Source: Actinomyces wuliandei
GTDB taxonomy: Bacteria; Actinomycetota; Actinomycetes; Actinomycetales; Actinomycetaceae
NCBI RefSeq assembly: GCF_004010955.1
Contig: NZ_CP025227.1
Span: forward strand, 124,001-188,000
Direction: 5' to 3'
DNA: 64,000 nucleotides
Positions 7,316-19,063 of the stretch are shown here, piece by piece. The position numbers were made by a program, and so were the translations under genes. How positions within the stretch are numbered: the stretch's first letter is position 1; every line of letters begins with the position of its first letter. The notes beneath the pieces were generated by a model. It was not told the DNA's origin and made no database searches. It was given only the letters and a program-made list of their open reading frames with translations.

Positions 7316-8833
7316 TCAGGCGTCGACCTGCGCCCGTGCCTGCTTGTTGGCCTTCTCCACGTCCAGCCGGGTGAGCAGGAGCAGGATGAGGCAGTTGGCG
7401 ATGACCGGGAACCACAGGTACATGACGTAGAGCATCTGGAGCGCTGACTCCGGCTGCTGGGCGGCGTCACCCACGTAGCCGCTGGCGGCCAGCAGCCACC
7501 CAGCCAGCGCGGTCCCCAGACCGCTGCCGACCTTGACCCCCAGGGAGGTGCAGGAGAACATGAGGCCGTCGATGCGCTTACCGGTGCGCAGGTAGGTGTG
7601 CTCCGAGGCCTCGGCGATGAGCGCGTTGAGGGTCCCCTGGAGAGGGCTCATGCCGATGGAGGCGACACCGGAGAACACCAGCATGAGCGGGATGCTGCCT
7701 GCGTAGGCGGACGCCGCCACGGCCAGCCGCCCCAGTACGGCGATGACGTATCCCGCGATGTTGACCCGGTACATCTGCCCGAACCGTGCCACCATTACCG
7801 GGGTGAGCAGGAGCCCGGCGATGAGGGGGACGTTGATGGCCCAGGCGAAGGGCCCTAGGAGCCTGGCGTTCCCCAGGATGTAGGTCATGAAGTAGATTCC
7901 CATGTTGAGGGTCGCGGTGAACATCTGGGCCAGGAGGAACACGGACAGGATGATGAGGTAGTACCTGTTGGCCAGGAGCAGTCCCACCGACTCCCTCAGG
8001 GAGGTCTTCTGCCCGGCTCCGCCCCGTGCCGACGCCGCCTCACGGTCCTGTGCCGTGTCGCTGCCCTGGTCGCCGTCCTCGGCCCCCTCGTTGGCCTGTC
8101 TGCCGTCCGCCGCTGACCCCTCTGCCTTCTCAGGCGCGGCGTCCAGGTCCTCGAGCTCCTCAGGCGGCAGCTCCCTGACGGACATGACGGACAGCGTGTT
8201 GACCGCCAGCCCGATAAGCGCGTAGATGATAGCGATCGCGCGCCACCCATGGGCGCCCCCGCCAAGCGCCTCGACGGCACCGACGGTCACGCTCTGGATG
8301 AGCAGGTTGGTGCCGAAGGCGAACACGAAGCGTATGGAGCCCATCTGGACCCGCTCGTCACTGTTCTTGGTGATCAGTGCCGTCAGGGCGGAGTAGGCGA
8401 TGTTGTTGGCCGTGTAGAACCCGGCGTTGAGCAGTGTGTAGGCAATGAAGAACCACGCGTACTTGGCGGTGTCCCCCAGGGACGGGGGGATCGCGAAGAT
8501 TGCGACGATCAGGGCTGCGCAGCCGAAGAACGCCCACAGCATCCAGGGGCGCGCCCGACCCATCCGGGTTCGGGTCCGGTCCAGCAGGGAGCCGAAGATG
8601 ATGTCGGAGAACCCGTCAAAGAGGCGGGAGACCATCATCAGGGTGCCGATAATGCCGGGGTTGAGCCCGGTGGTGTCGGTCAGGTAGATCATGACGAATG
8701 CCGACAGGAGCGCGTAGACCACGTTTCCAGCGACGTCCCCCGAGCCGTAGCCGATCTTGTTGGGCCAGGTGAGGTACTGCTTCTGCGTCGCCGCGTTCTG
8801 TGCTTCTTCCTGTGTCTCCGGGTTCTGTGTCAT
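7316..8833 (-). CDS. GPH-type sugar:cation symporter (MelB-like), probable lactose/galactoside permease
   Basis: 505 aa with about 12 membrane segments. The start YLTWPNKIGYGSGDVAGNVVYALLSAFVMIYLTDTTG is the characteristic N-terminus of the glycoside-pentoside-hexuronide:cation symporter family, and SDIIFGSLLDRTRTRMGRARPWMLW is its loop 2-3 signature. A long charged, probably cytosolic loop sits at about residues 220-280. ATG 8833 is preferred over GTG 8836 because GAGGTGA lies at better spacing. It follows lacZ by 105 bp on the same strand, so lactose or another beta-galactoside is the likely substrate, imported with H+ or Na+. Confidence 0.85.
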   Translation of the reverse strand: MTQNPETQEEAQNAATQKQYLTWPNKIGYGSGDVAGNVVYALLSAFVMIYLTDTTGLNPGIIGTLMMVSRLFDGFSDIIFGSLLDRTRTRMGRARPWMLWAFFGCAALIVAIFAIPPSLGDTAKYAWFFIAYTLLNAGFYTANNIAYSALTALITKNSDERVQMGSIRFVFAFGTNLLIQSVTVGAVEALGGGAHGWRAIAIIYALIGLAVNTLSVMSVRELPPEELEDLDAAPEKAEGSAADGRQANEGAEDGDQGSDTAQDREAASARGGAGQKTSLRESVGLLLANRYYLIILSVFLLAQMFTATLNMGIYFMTYILGNARLLGPFAWAINVPLIAGLLLTPVMVARFGQMYRVNIAGYVIAVLGRLAVAASAYAGSIPLMLVFSGVASIGMSPLQGTLNALIAEASEHTYLRTGKRIDGLMFSCTSLGVKVGSGLGTALAGWLLAASGYVGDAAQQPESALQMLYVMYLWFPVIANCLILLLLTRLDVEKANKQARAQVDA

Positions 8834-8941
8834 CACGTCACCTCGTTGTGCGGGTTTTATCTGGTAGGTTTTCTGGGCGTATGGGCGTGCTGGTCCACAC
8901 GTACGTCGTGGACGTGCGGTGGTGGCCCGGTCCGGGCTGTG

Positions 8942-12478
<3,537 letters not shown>

Positions 12479-12522
12479 TCACAGTTGTCAACTGACCCCA
12501 AGTCAGCTGGCCGACTCAGCTA

Positions 12523-12538
12523 ATGATAACGTCATCAT
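12523..12538. promoter_or_regulatory. LacI-type operator O2
   Basis: ATGATAACGTCATCAT shares the AACGT centre and arms of O1, with two mismatches in symmetry. It lies 46 bp before the lacI-type gene. Centre-to-centre distance from O1 is exactly 100 bp, so one tetramer or two dimers could repress both divergent promoters, possibly with looping. Confidence 0.68.
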
Positions 12539-12583
12539 CATGGTGACGTCAGGGTCATTGCCACACCTGATAGCCTTCGAGGC

Positions 12584-13621
12584 ATGGGCCAGGCACGTAG
12601 GGACCGCACAGGGTCACCGTCACTGGCCGACGTGGCCCGTCTGGCCGGGGTGTCGGTCCAGACGGTCTCGCGGGTCTCTACCGGTGCACCCAATGTGCGC
12701 GCCCAGACGCGTGAGAAGGTGCAGCAGGCCATGACCCAGCTGGGATACTCCCCTAACCGGGTGGCGCAGGCCCTGCGCCGGGGGTCCTTCCGGGCTGTCG
12801 GAGTGCTGACCCAGAGCGTCCAGCGCACCGGTGAGGCCCTGACGACGGCGGGTGTCCTGGAGGCAGCCACCGCTGCTGACTACACGGTCTCCCTCGCCCA
12901 GGTCGAGGACCCCACCTCCCAGGCGCTGAGGAGCGCCGTCCACCGGCTGTCCAACCAGGCGGTAGACGGCCTGGTGCTGGTCCAGGTGGGCCGCGCCCAG
13001 CCGCAGCACCTGTCCCTGCCTCCCGGACTGCCGCTGGCCGTGTCCGACTCCGCCCTGGTCGGCTACTACCCCTCCGCCTCTGCCGACCAGGTCCAGGGGG
13101 TGCGCGACGCCGTGAACCACCTCCTCGGGCTTGGCCACCGCACCGTCCACCACATTACCGGGCCGCAGGACTCGCACTCGACGGTGATCCGGGAGGCGAC
13201 CTGGTCCAAGTGCCTCCAGGAGGCGGGCCTCAGGCCCCCGGAGGCGGTACCGGGGGACTGGGACGCGGCCTCGGGCTATGCGGCGGGGCAGCGTCTGGCG
13301 CCCGACCCTGAGGTGACAGCGGTCTTCTGCGGCAACGACGAGATCGCCCTGGGGCTGGTCCGGGCCCTGCACGAGCATGGCAAGCGCGTGCCCCAGGACG
13401 TCTCCGTGGTGGGCTTTGACGGGATCGCGCTGGGAGAGTACAGCTTCCCCCCGCTGACGACGGTGCGTCAGGACTTCCGCAGGCACGGGACAGAGATGGT
13501 GCGCCTGGTCCTGGAGCAGGTGGATTCCGGGGTGTCGGGGGAGGCGCTGCGGGAGGAGCACCGGGTGGTTGTCCCTACCGAGCTCGTGGTGCGCGGCAGC
13601 ACCGCCCCGCCGCCGACGTAG
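12584..13621 (+). CDS. LacI family repressor of the lactose cluster
   Basis: 345 aa. HTH and hinge: SLADVARLAGVSVQTVSRVS (about residues 12-31) with VAQALRRG, then a periplasmic-binding-protein fold: FRAVGVLTQS, AVDGLVLVQV, HRTVHHITGP, VTAVFCGNDEIALGLVRAL, VPQDVSVVGFDGIALGEYSFPPLTTVRQD. All are standard LacI features; the last segment forms the effector pocket. It is divergent from lacZ and probably senses a beta-galactoside. The C-terminus (ELVVRGSTAPPPT) is short and lacks a leucine tetramerisation zipper, so a dimer is expected. Confidence 0.9.
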   Translation: MGQARRDRTGSPSLADVARLAGVSVQTVSRVSTGAPNVRAQTREKVQQAMTQLGYSPNRVAQALRRGSFRAVGVLTQSVQRTGEALTTAGVLEAATAADYTVSLAQVEDPTSQALRSAVHRLSNQAVDGLVLVQVGRAQPQHLSLPPGLPLAVSDSALVGYYPSASADQVQGVRDAVNHLLGLGHRTVHHITGPQDSHSTVIREATWSKCLQEAGLRPPEAVPGDWDAASGYAAGQRLAPDPEVTAVFCGNDEIALGLVRALHEHGKRVPQDVSVVGFDGIALGEYSFPPLTTVRQDFRRHGTEMVRLVLEQVDSGVSGEALREEHRVVVPTELVVRGSTAPPPT

Positions 13622-13673
13622 ACGACCGGCAGGCGAGGCAGGGCACGGTCTCTGGTCCTGGCTCGTGCGCCGG

Positions 13674-14177
13674 TCAGGGGTGGCCCTGGGCGGCCTGACG
13701 CTGCCGCAGGGTGGCGGTGACCCGCGCGCACGCCTCGGCGGTGTCCTCGTGCTCCCAGACGTGGACGACCTGCCACCCCAGCTCGGCCAGGCGGGCGTCG
13801 GTGTCGGCGTCACGGGCCTGATTGCGGGCGATCTTCCACCTCCACCACTCGCTGTTGCGGTGGGGACTCCTCCCGTGGGTGGGGCAGCCGTGCCAGAAGC
13901 AGCCGTCCACCTGGACCGCCACCTTCCAGCGGGTGAACGCGATGTCCACCTTCCGTCGGGGCAGGCCGGGCACGGCGTACTGGACCCGGAAGCGCAGCCC
14001 AGTGGCGTGCAGCACCCGACGCAAGGCCGTCTCCGGGGTGGTGGCCGAGCGGGGCAGGGCCGCGTAGCGGGCACTGACCGCTGCCTCCAGCGGTGCGGCG
14101 CGGTCCGGCTCGGGTGCGTGGAGGGCGTCTGCAGGGTCCGCTGTGTCCGCAGGGTCCGCTGTGTCTGCAGGGTCCAT
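13674..14177 (-). CDS. vsr: Very short patch repair (Vsr) mismatch endonuclease
   Basis: 167 aa. After a low-complexity N-terminus containing the repeated unit DPADTA (encoded by a short direct repeat at about 14130-14177) comes the Vsr domain: SATTPETALRRVLHATGLRFRVQYAVPGLPRRKVDIAFTRWKVAVQVDGCFWHGCPTHG, with the catalytic Asp in KVDIAF and zinc-binding Cys/His in DGCFWHGC. Vsr nicks next to T:G mismatches created by deamination of 5-methylcytosine. It lies 108 bp downstream of a cytosine-5 methyltransferase in the same direction, its usual partner. A second, in-frame Trp/Lys stretch (SEWWRWKIARNQARDADTD) also fits the family. Confidence 0.9.
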   Translation of the reverse strand: MDPADTADPADTADPADALHAPEPDRAAPLEAAVSARYAALPRSATTPETALRRVLHATGLRFRVQYAVPGLPRRKVDIAFTRWKVAVQVDGCFWHGCPTHGRSPHRNSEWWRWKIARNQARDADTDARLAELGWQVVHVWEHEDTAEACARVTATLRQRQAAQGHP

Positions 14178-14285
14178 GGCACGAGGGTAGTCTGCCGCTG
14201 CCTCGTGTGGTGGCTGTCCTGGGGTAGTGAGACCCTGCCGGGCTGCCCCGGTTGTCAGAGTGCCCGTGCGGCCGGACGCACAGGC

Positions 14286-15785
14286 TCAGGTGGCTGCTGG
14301 TCCGCTCAGGAGGCTGGCCACGGCGCCGTCGGGGCTGGGTGGGGCTGCCTCGACGGCGGCCAGGACCCGGCGGCCTGCGTCCGTGCCTGCCAGCACCTCC
14401 CGGTCGCGCTGACAGTGCAGCCTCAAGGCGTTCCAGGCGGCGCCGACGTTGACCGCGTTGCCCAGCTGGCGGTAGGTGACAGCCTGGGGCTGGTCTCCGA
14501 AGGAAAAGGTGTCCGGCAGCCCCTGGAGGCGGGCGGTCTCCCGGGTGGCCAGGCGTCGTCGTCGGGGGCCGACAACACTGGTCTGGGTGATGGCCACCAG
14601 TGCGGGTACGTAGGTGGGGGCCTTGGCGCGCAGGCCGGAGGGGCGCAGGTGGATGAGGCAGTCCCACAGGGAGCCGGTGTCCTGGGCTTGCCACTCCAGC
14701 TTGCGACGGGTGGGCGGGAATCGTTGCACGCGGACGTCGCGCAGCCACTGGCGGCACCACTGCTCGTTGGCCGTGTAGAGGTCGGCGTTCTTGCGCAGGA
14801 AGGTCATCTTCCACCGGGGGGTGGTGTCGTGCTCACCCGCGTCGATCCGGGCCTCGAGCTCCTCGCTAGTGACCCAGGCGTCCGCCCAGACCGGGAAGCC
14901 TGGGAGCCGGGCGCCAGGGTGGTGGCGCCGGTACTCCTGGACCCAGGCGTCCCAGGCGTCGATCCACCGGGCCTCCTCGGTGCTCAGCACGGTCCCGGCC
15001 AGGCGTGGGTCGCCCTCCTCCAGGAGGATGTCCCCGATACGCCAACGGGAGGGAGAGAAGGCGCCCGGGCTGGTCTGCCGGTGGGCCGCCGAGGTGCTGA
15101 CACCCAGCTGGGTGTCAGAGGCCGCGTCAGACGGGGCCGAGTAGCTGGCTGGGTCTGGGAAGGGCTCCGGGAAGACGGTCCTGGGCGTGGTGACGGGCTC
15201 GATGAGGTTGTCGGTCGTGGGGTCGCGGTGGGGGTCGTAGGTGGCGGTGATGAACACGCGCTCGCGCACCTGGGGGCGCCCACCCAGCGAGGGTGGGATC
15301 TGGTGGGGGGACAGGACCGCCGGGGTGGCTGAGACCCGGTAGCCCTCCTCACGCAGCATGCGGATGATGACCTCCCACTCGTGGCGGTGGCGGGGGCCGG
15401 CAAGGTTGCGGACGTTCTCCAGGAGCAGCACCGCAGGGTGGTGCGCCCGCACCACCTGCATGATGGTGAAGAACAGGGTGCCGCGCACCTCCTCCATGCC
15501 TCGCTGGGCGCCTGACTTGGAGAAGGGCTGGCAGGGGAATCCGGCGGCGAGCAGGTCGTGGGGCGGGACGGCGGCGCCAACCCCCTGCTCGCCCGCGTCC
15601 TTGGTGATGTCTCCCAGGGGGTCCAGGCCCCAGTTGCGCTGGTAGACGCGCGCCGCCTGGGGGTCGATCTCCACGGCGTAGGCGCACCGGCCCCCCATGG
15701 CGGACAGGGCGGCGTGGAACCCGCCGATGCCGGCGAACAGGTCGATGTAGGTGAAGGGTTGCGGCACGGGCCTAGCTAAACACAT
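14286..15785 (-). CDS. DNA (cytosine-5-)-methyltransferase (Dcm type)
   Basis: 499 aa from ATG 15785; ATG 15866 would add 27 residues, and neither has a good ribosome site. All key m5C motifs are visible: I FTYIDLFAGIGGFHAA, IV GFPCQPFSKSG (catalytic Cys), VI LLLENVRNL, VIII GRPQVRERVFI, IX/X LQGLPDTF and YRQLGNAVNV. A long variable region between VIII and IX forms the target-recognition domain; the recognition sequence cannot be read. No restriction endonuclease gene is adjacent, only vsr, so it is either an orphan methylase or the remnant of a restriction-modification system. Several copies of a 10-bp motif sit upstream. Confidence 0.92.
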   Translation of the reverse strand: MCLARPVPQPFTYIDLFAGIGGFHAALSAMGGRCAYAVEIDPQAARVYQRNWGLDPLGDITKDAGEQGVGAAVPPHDLLAAGFPCQPFSKSGAQRGMEEVRGTLFFTIMQVVRAHHPAVLLLENVRNLAGPRHRHEWEVIIRMLREEGYRVSATPAVLSPHQIPPSLGGRPQVRERVFITATYDPHRDPTTDNLIEPVTTPRTVFPEPFPDPASYSAPSDAASDTQLGVSTSAAHRQTSPGAFSPSRWRIGDILLEEGDPRLAGTVLSTEEARWIDAWDAWVQEYRRHHPGARLPGFPVWADAWVTSEELEARIDAGEHDTTPRWKMTFLRKNADLYTANEQWCRQWLRDVRVQRFPPTRRKLEWQAQDTGSLWDCLIHLRPSGLRAKAPTYVPALVAITQTSVVGPRRRRLATRETARLQGLPDTFSFGDQPQAVTYRQLGNAVNVGAAWNALRLHCQRDREVLAGTDAGRRVLAAVEAAPPSPDGAVASLLSGPAAT

Positions 15786-16424
15786 GTTCGAGCTGGCGGC
15801 GAGCCTGGCGGGGGTGGTTCGCGGTGGGCTGAGGTGGTCGTGCCTTGTGGTGTCCTCACTGCTCATGGCGGCGGCAGACGTCCCGTCCTGCTGTTCTCTC
15901 AGCAGGGGTTGCACATCTTCACCATACGACGGGGCCACACCGACGCAGACTGACGAGGATGGGCCTCGGTAGGAGATCGCGGGTGCGGCTGAAGATGTGC
16001 AAAAGGTCCCGCACTGCACATCCTCGCCCCTCTCCTGCCGCCAGGTCAACCTGAAAAGTGCGTAATGGCGCCGATCCGTCAGCAGCCAGTTAGCGTCAGC
16101 ACCGTGAAGATGTGCAGCAGGCGGGGTTGTGGCTGCCCAGGCTGGTCTGGCAGGTCTGATTGACGACCTTGCGTGGGCGGAAACGCGGCATACCGGCCCA
16201 GTACCAACGGTCTCGGCCCAGCCTGGTCTGTTGCCTCTACTGATCTGTGCTCCTGCTGCCCAGCGCTTCCTGTCAGGTGTCGTTGCCCGGGACTGCAGAC
16301 CGTCTCCCGGTCTCAGCCAGTGGTGACCTCCTGTGGGCAGGTCGCTGTGAAGGTCTGTCCATACGGGTCCTCGTGACAGGGGGCGAGTGTCGCCGCAAGG
16401 ACGGGGCGCTGCCACAATGTGTTT
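15786..16424. other. Non-coding stretch between methyltransferase and acetyltransferase genes, with a repeated 10-bp motif
   Basis: No convincing gene here; the methyltransferase frame stays open to 16943 by chance in GC-rich DNA. The motif GCACATCTTC occurs at 15911-15920, its complement GAAGATGTGC at 15991-16000 and 16106-16115, and a one-mismatch copy (GCACATCCTC) near 16016-16025. The 15991 and 16016 copies form an inverted pair that could fold into a hairpin. A fifth perfect copy lies far away at 3150-3159. Confidence 0.6.
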
Positions 16425-17210
16425 ATGAGCACACCTACAGACCCTGCGGTTGAGGCGCACGGCGTCCTGCCCGCCGCAGCTCCTGCGCCTTCCGAAGCCT
16501 CCGCCTCCACCGCGACCCCTGCGACCTCTACGGACCCTGTGCCCGCTACGACCTCCACTGCCGGCAGCCCCCACAACCCCTACATCTTTGATGAGGTCGA
16601 GACCCGGCGCAGGCTCAGCACCGGTGAGCTCTACACCGACTTCGGCCCCGGCCTGGAGGCCCTGGAGGAGGAGCGCAACCGGGGCAAGGAGCTGGTCGAG
16701 CGCTACAACGACACCTCGGTGCGTGACCCGCAGCGGCGCGCCGCCCTCGCCACCGAACTCTTCGCCTCCCTCGGCCAGGGGTCCTGGCTGGAGGCCCCCA
16801 TCTACTGCGCCTACGGCTCCCACACCTCGATCGGTGCGGGCTGCTGGTTCAACACCGGGACCACCCTCATCGACGACGCCGAGATCCGCATCGGTGACCG
16901 TGTGCTCTTCGGTCCCTATGTCACTATCACCACCGCAGGCCACCCCATCGACCCAGGGCTGCGCAGTACCGGGGCACAGTTCTCCGCAGTGGTCACGATC
17001 GAGGACGAGGCATGGCTGGGAGCCAACGTCACCGTCCTGCCCGGTGTGACGATCGGGCGGGGCAGCGTGGTGGCCGCAGGGGCCGTCGTCACCGCCAACG
17101 TGCCGCCCATGACGGTGGTGGCCGGGGTGCCTGCGCGGATCGTCCGCTCTATCACCGAGGCCGACCGCGAGGTCGGCTTCCGCCCGCCCCGCACCCTGGG
17201 GGAGGACTGA
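16425..17210 (+). CDS. Sugar O-acetyltransferase (LacA/Maa/NodL type, left-handed beta helix)
   Basis: 261 aa from ATG 16425; GTG 16419 is also possible. The first ~45 residues are Ala/Pro/Thr-rich. Then the family's helical N-domain ([32 protein letters not shown]) and hexapeptide repeats: [35 protein letters not shown], the catalytic-His segment [12 protein letters not shown], and [32 protein letters not shown]. Such trimers transfer acetyl from acetyl-CoA to maltose, galactosides or related sugars. It stands alone, about 3.6 kb from lacI, so a link to the lactose cluster is only possible. Confidence 0.87.
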   Translation: MSTPTDPAVEAHGVLPAAAPAPSEASASTATPATSTDPVPATTSTAGSPHNPYIFDEVETRRRLSTGELYTDFGPGLEALEEERNRGKELVERYNDTSVRDPQRRAALATELFASLGQGSWLEAPIYCAYGSHTSIGAGCWFNTGTTLIDDAEIRIGDRVLFGPYVTITTAGHPIDPGLRSTGAQFSAVVTIEDEAWLGANVTVLPGVTIGRGSVVAAGAVVTANVPPMTVVAGVPARIVRSITEADREVGFRPPRTLGED

Positions 17211-17371
17211 GGTACCCGGGGCGGGGCGCAGTGCCGGGCGCAGTGCCGGGAGCAGTGACGACGGGGGACGGGACGACGGGGTAAGTGACGGGGACAGGCA
17301 CGGCAGGACACCGGCGACAAGGAGACGGTCGGGGCTGGCGGTGCGCAGGCGGACCTGACAGGCTGCGTGCT

Positions 17372-18805
17372 ATGACGCCATCCTCGACATCCTTGACCTG
17401 GATCACCCCGCCCACTGCCGGTGCCGAGCGCCTCAACGGGGCCGAGACCGCCATCGTCACCGCAGACCGCCTGCTCACGGGTCGTCGCGGGAGCACTGAG
17501 ACCAGCCTGGAGGTCCTGACCGACCCTGGGCACCGGGTCGGCGTGCTGCTGGAGGGGTCCCGTATCGCGGCGGTCGGCGCCCTGCCCGCGCTCCAGGTTG
17601 CGGCGGCGAGCCTGCCTGGCCACACCCCGCCCCGGCACCTGGACCTGGAGGGCGCCACCCTCATGCCGGGCCTCATTGACACCCACGTGCACCTGGCGAC
17701 CTCCGGGACGGACGTGGAGTACCCGGACTACGGTGACCAGGAGGTCCAGCACTTGACCCTCAACGCCGCCCGCTCCGCCCGCGAGCTCCTCAGCGTTGGT
17801 GTCACCGCCGTGCAGAGTCTGGGGGCGCGCCACTACGTCGACGTCGCGCTGCGGGACGCGATCGCGGCAGGCAGCCTGCGTGGTCCGCAGGTACGTGCTG
17901 CCGGCCCTCAGATCACCACCACTGGTGGCCACTCCTGGCAGGCGGGCTCGGAGGTGGACGGGCTCGACTCCATCCGCCACGCGGTGCGTTACCACCACAA
18001 GCGTGACGTGGACACGGTCAAGCTCATGGCGACCGGTGGCTTCACCACCGGGGGGTCAGCCCCCTGGAACGCCCAGTTCACCACCGAGGAGATGGCGCTC
18101 ATCGTCTCCGAGAGCCACCGCCTGGGCCACCTCTGCGCCGCCCACGCCCACGGGACCCAGGGCATTGAGCGGGCCACGGCGGCAGGCGTGGACTACATCG
18201 CCCACGCCTCCTTCGTGTCCACCGCAGGACGCAGCGAGTTTGACCCCCGTCTGGCGGACCGTATGGCGGAGGCGGGTATCTACGTGGACTGCACCGTGAC
18301 GGCGGAGCTGCCCGCGCTGGTCGCCTATGACGACTCCTTCGCCCCTCCTGTCCGTCTCCTGTGGGAGCACGGTGTGCGGGTGGTGACCGGGCACGACTCC
18401 GGCATCCCCGACATACCGCACCGCTCCTACGTCGGTGGCCTGGAGGCTCTGGAGGAGATGGGTCTGCCGCGCTCCGAGGTCATCCTGGCGGCGACCTCCC
18501 GCGCGGCGGCCGCGATCGGCCTGGCCGGGGTCACCGGGGTCCTTGCTGTCGGGTACGACGCCGACCTTGTCGCTGTCGAGGGCGACCCGACGCAGGACCT
18601 GGGCGTCCTGCGCTCCCTGAGGCTGGTGGCTACGAAGGGCAGGGAGTTCGTGCCGGACCCGGTTCCGGGGCTGGCACGGCGTGCAGAGCGTCGGGCGCAG
18701 CAGCAGGAAGGTGCGGACAGCCAGACGGCGCCTATGTGGCCCGACGAGATCCTGGGTGCCTACCGCGACAGGGCACGTCGGGCTGCCGCCCACCCCCAGG
18801 TGTAG
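17372..18805 (+). CDS. Amidohydrolase family metal-dependent hydrolase (imidazolonepropionase/prolidase-like)
   Basis: 477 aa from ATG 17372. The small beta-sandwich halves (IVTADRLLTG..., LVAVEGDP...) flank a TIM barrel with all expected metal ligands: GLIDTHVHL (HxH), VKLMATGG (probable carboxylated Lys), AHAHG and DYIAHAS (two His), and VVTGHDSG (Asp). That is a binuclear Zn site of the subtype seen in Xaa-Pro dipeptidases and related amidases. No signal peptide; cytosolic. Substrate unknown. Preceded by 160 bp after the acetyltransferase without an obvious promoter. Confidence 0.85.
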   Translation: MTPSSTSLTWITPPTAGAERLNGAETAIVTADRLLTGRRGSTETSLEVLTDPGHRVGVLLEGSRIAAVGALPALQVAAASLPGHTPPRHLDLEGATLMPGLIDTHVHLATSGTDVEYPDYGDQEVQHLTLNAARSARELLSVGVTAVQSLGARHYVDVALRDAIAAGSLRGPQVRAAGPQITTTGGHSWQAGSEVDGLDSIRHAVRYHHKRDVDTVKLMATGGFTTGGSAPWNAQFTTEEMALIVSESHRLGHLCAAHAHGTQGIERATAAGVDYIAHASFVSTAGRSEFDPRLADRMAEAGIYVDCTVTAELPALVAYDDSFAPPVRLLWEHGVRVVTGHDSGIPDIPHRSYVGGLEALEEMGLPRSEVILAATSRAAAAIGLAGVTGVLAVGYDADLVAVEGDPTQDLGVLRSLRLVATKGREFVPDPVPGLARRAERRAQQQEGADSQTAPMWPDEILGAYRDRARRAAAHPQV

Positions 18806-19063
18806 CAGTGAGGGGCGGTCCCAGGGGATGGCTGCCCTCCCAGGTGCGGACGCGGCCGACAGGGGCTCTGTGCGGGCCCCGCCTCGTGGGGCCATGGGGA
18901 CGGTGCAGCACCTCTGGGCAGTCGCTGCGACACGGCGAGGAACCGCATGATTACGGAGGCTGAGTCGGGGGGTCGAGGTCACCGCAGGACGGGTCATCGT
19001 AAGTAATGTCCGGACGTGACAAGGTCGTTGCCTGGAGGCACCAGGGGCAGGCATGCTGACCCC

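Noticed and set aside
15786..16943. Much longer N-terminus for the methyltransferase (frame open to 16943)
   Set aside because: The extension would overlap the acetyltransferase gene, has no ribosome site and reads as low-complexity translation; motif I begins shortly after ATG 15785.
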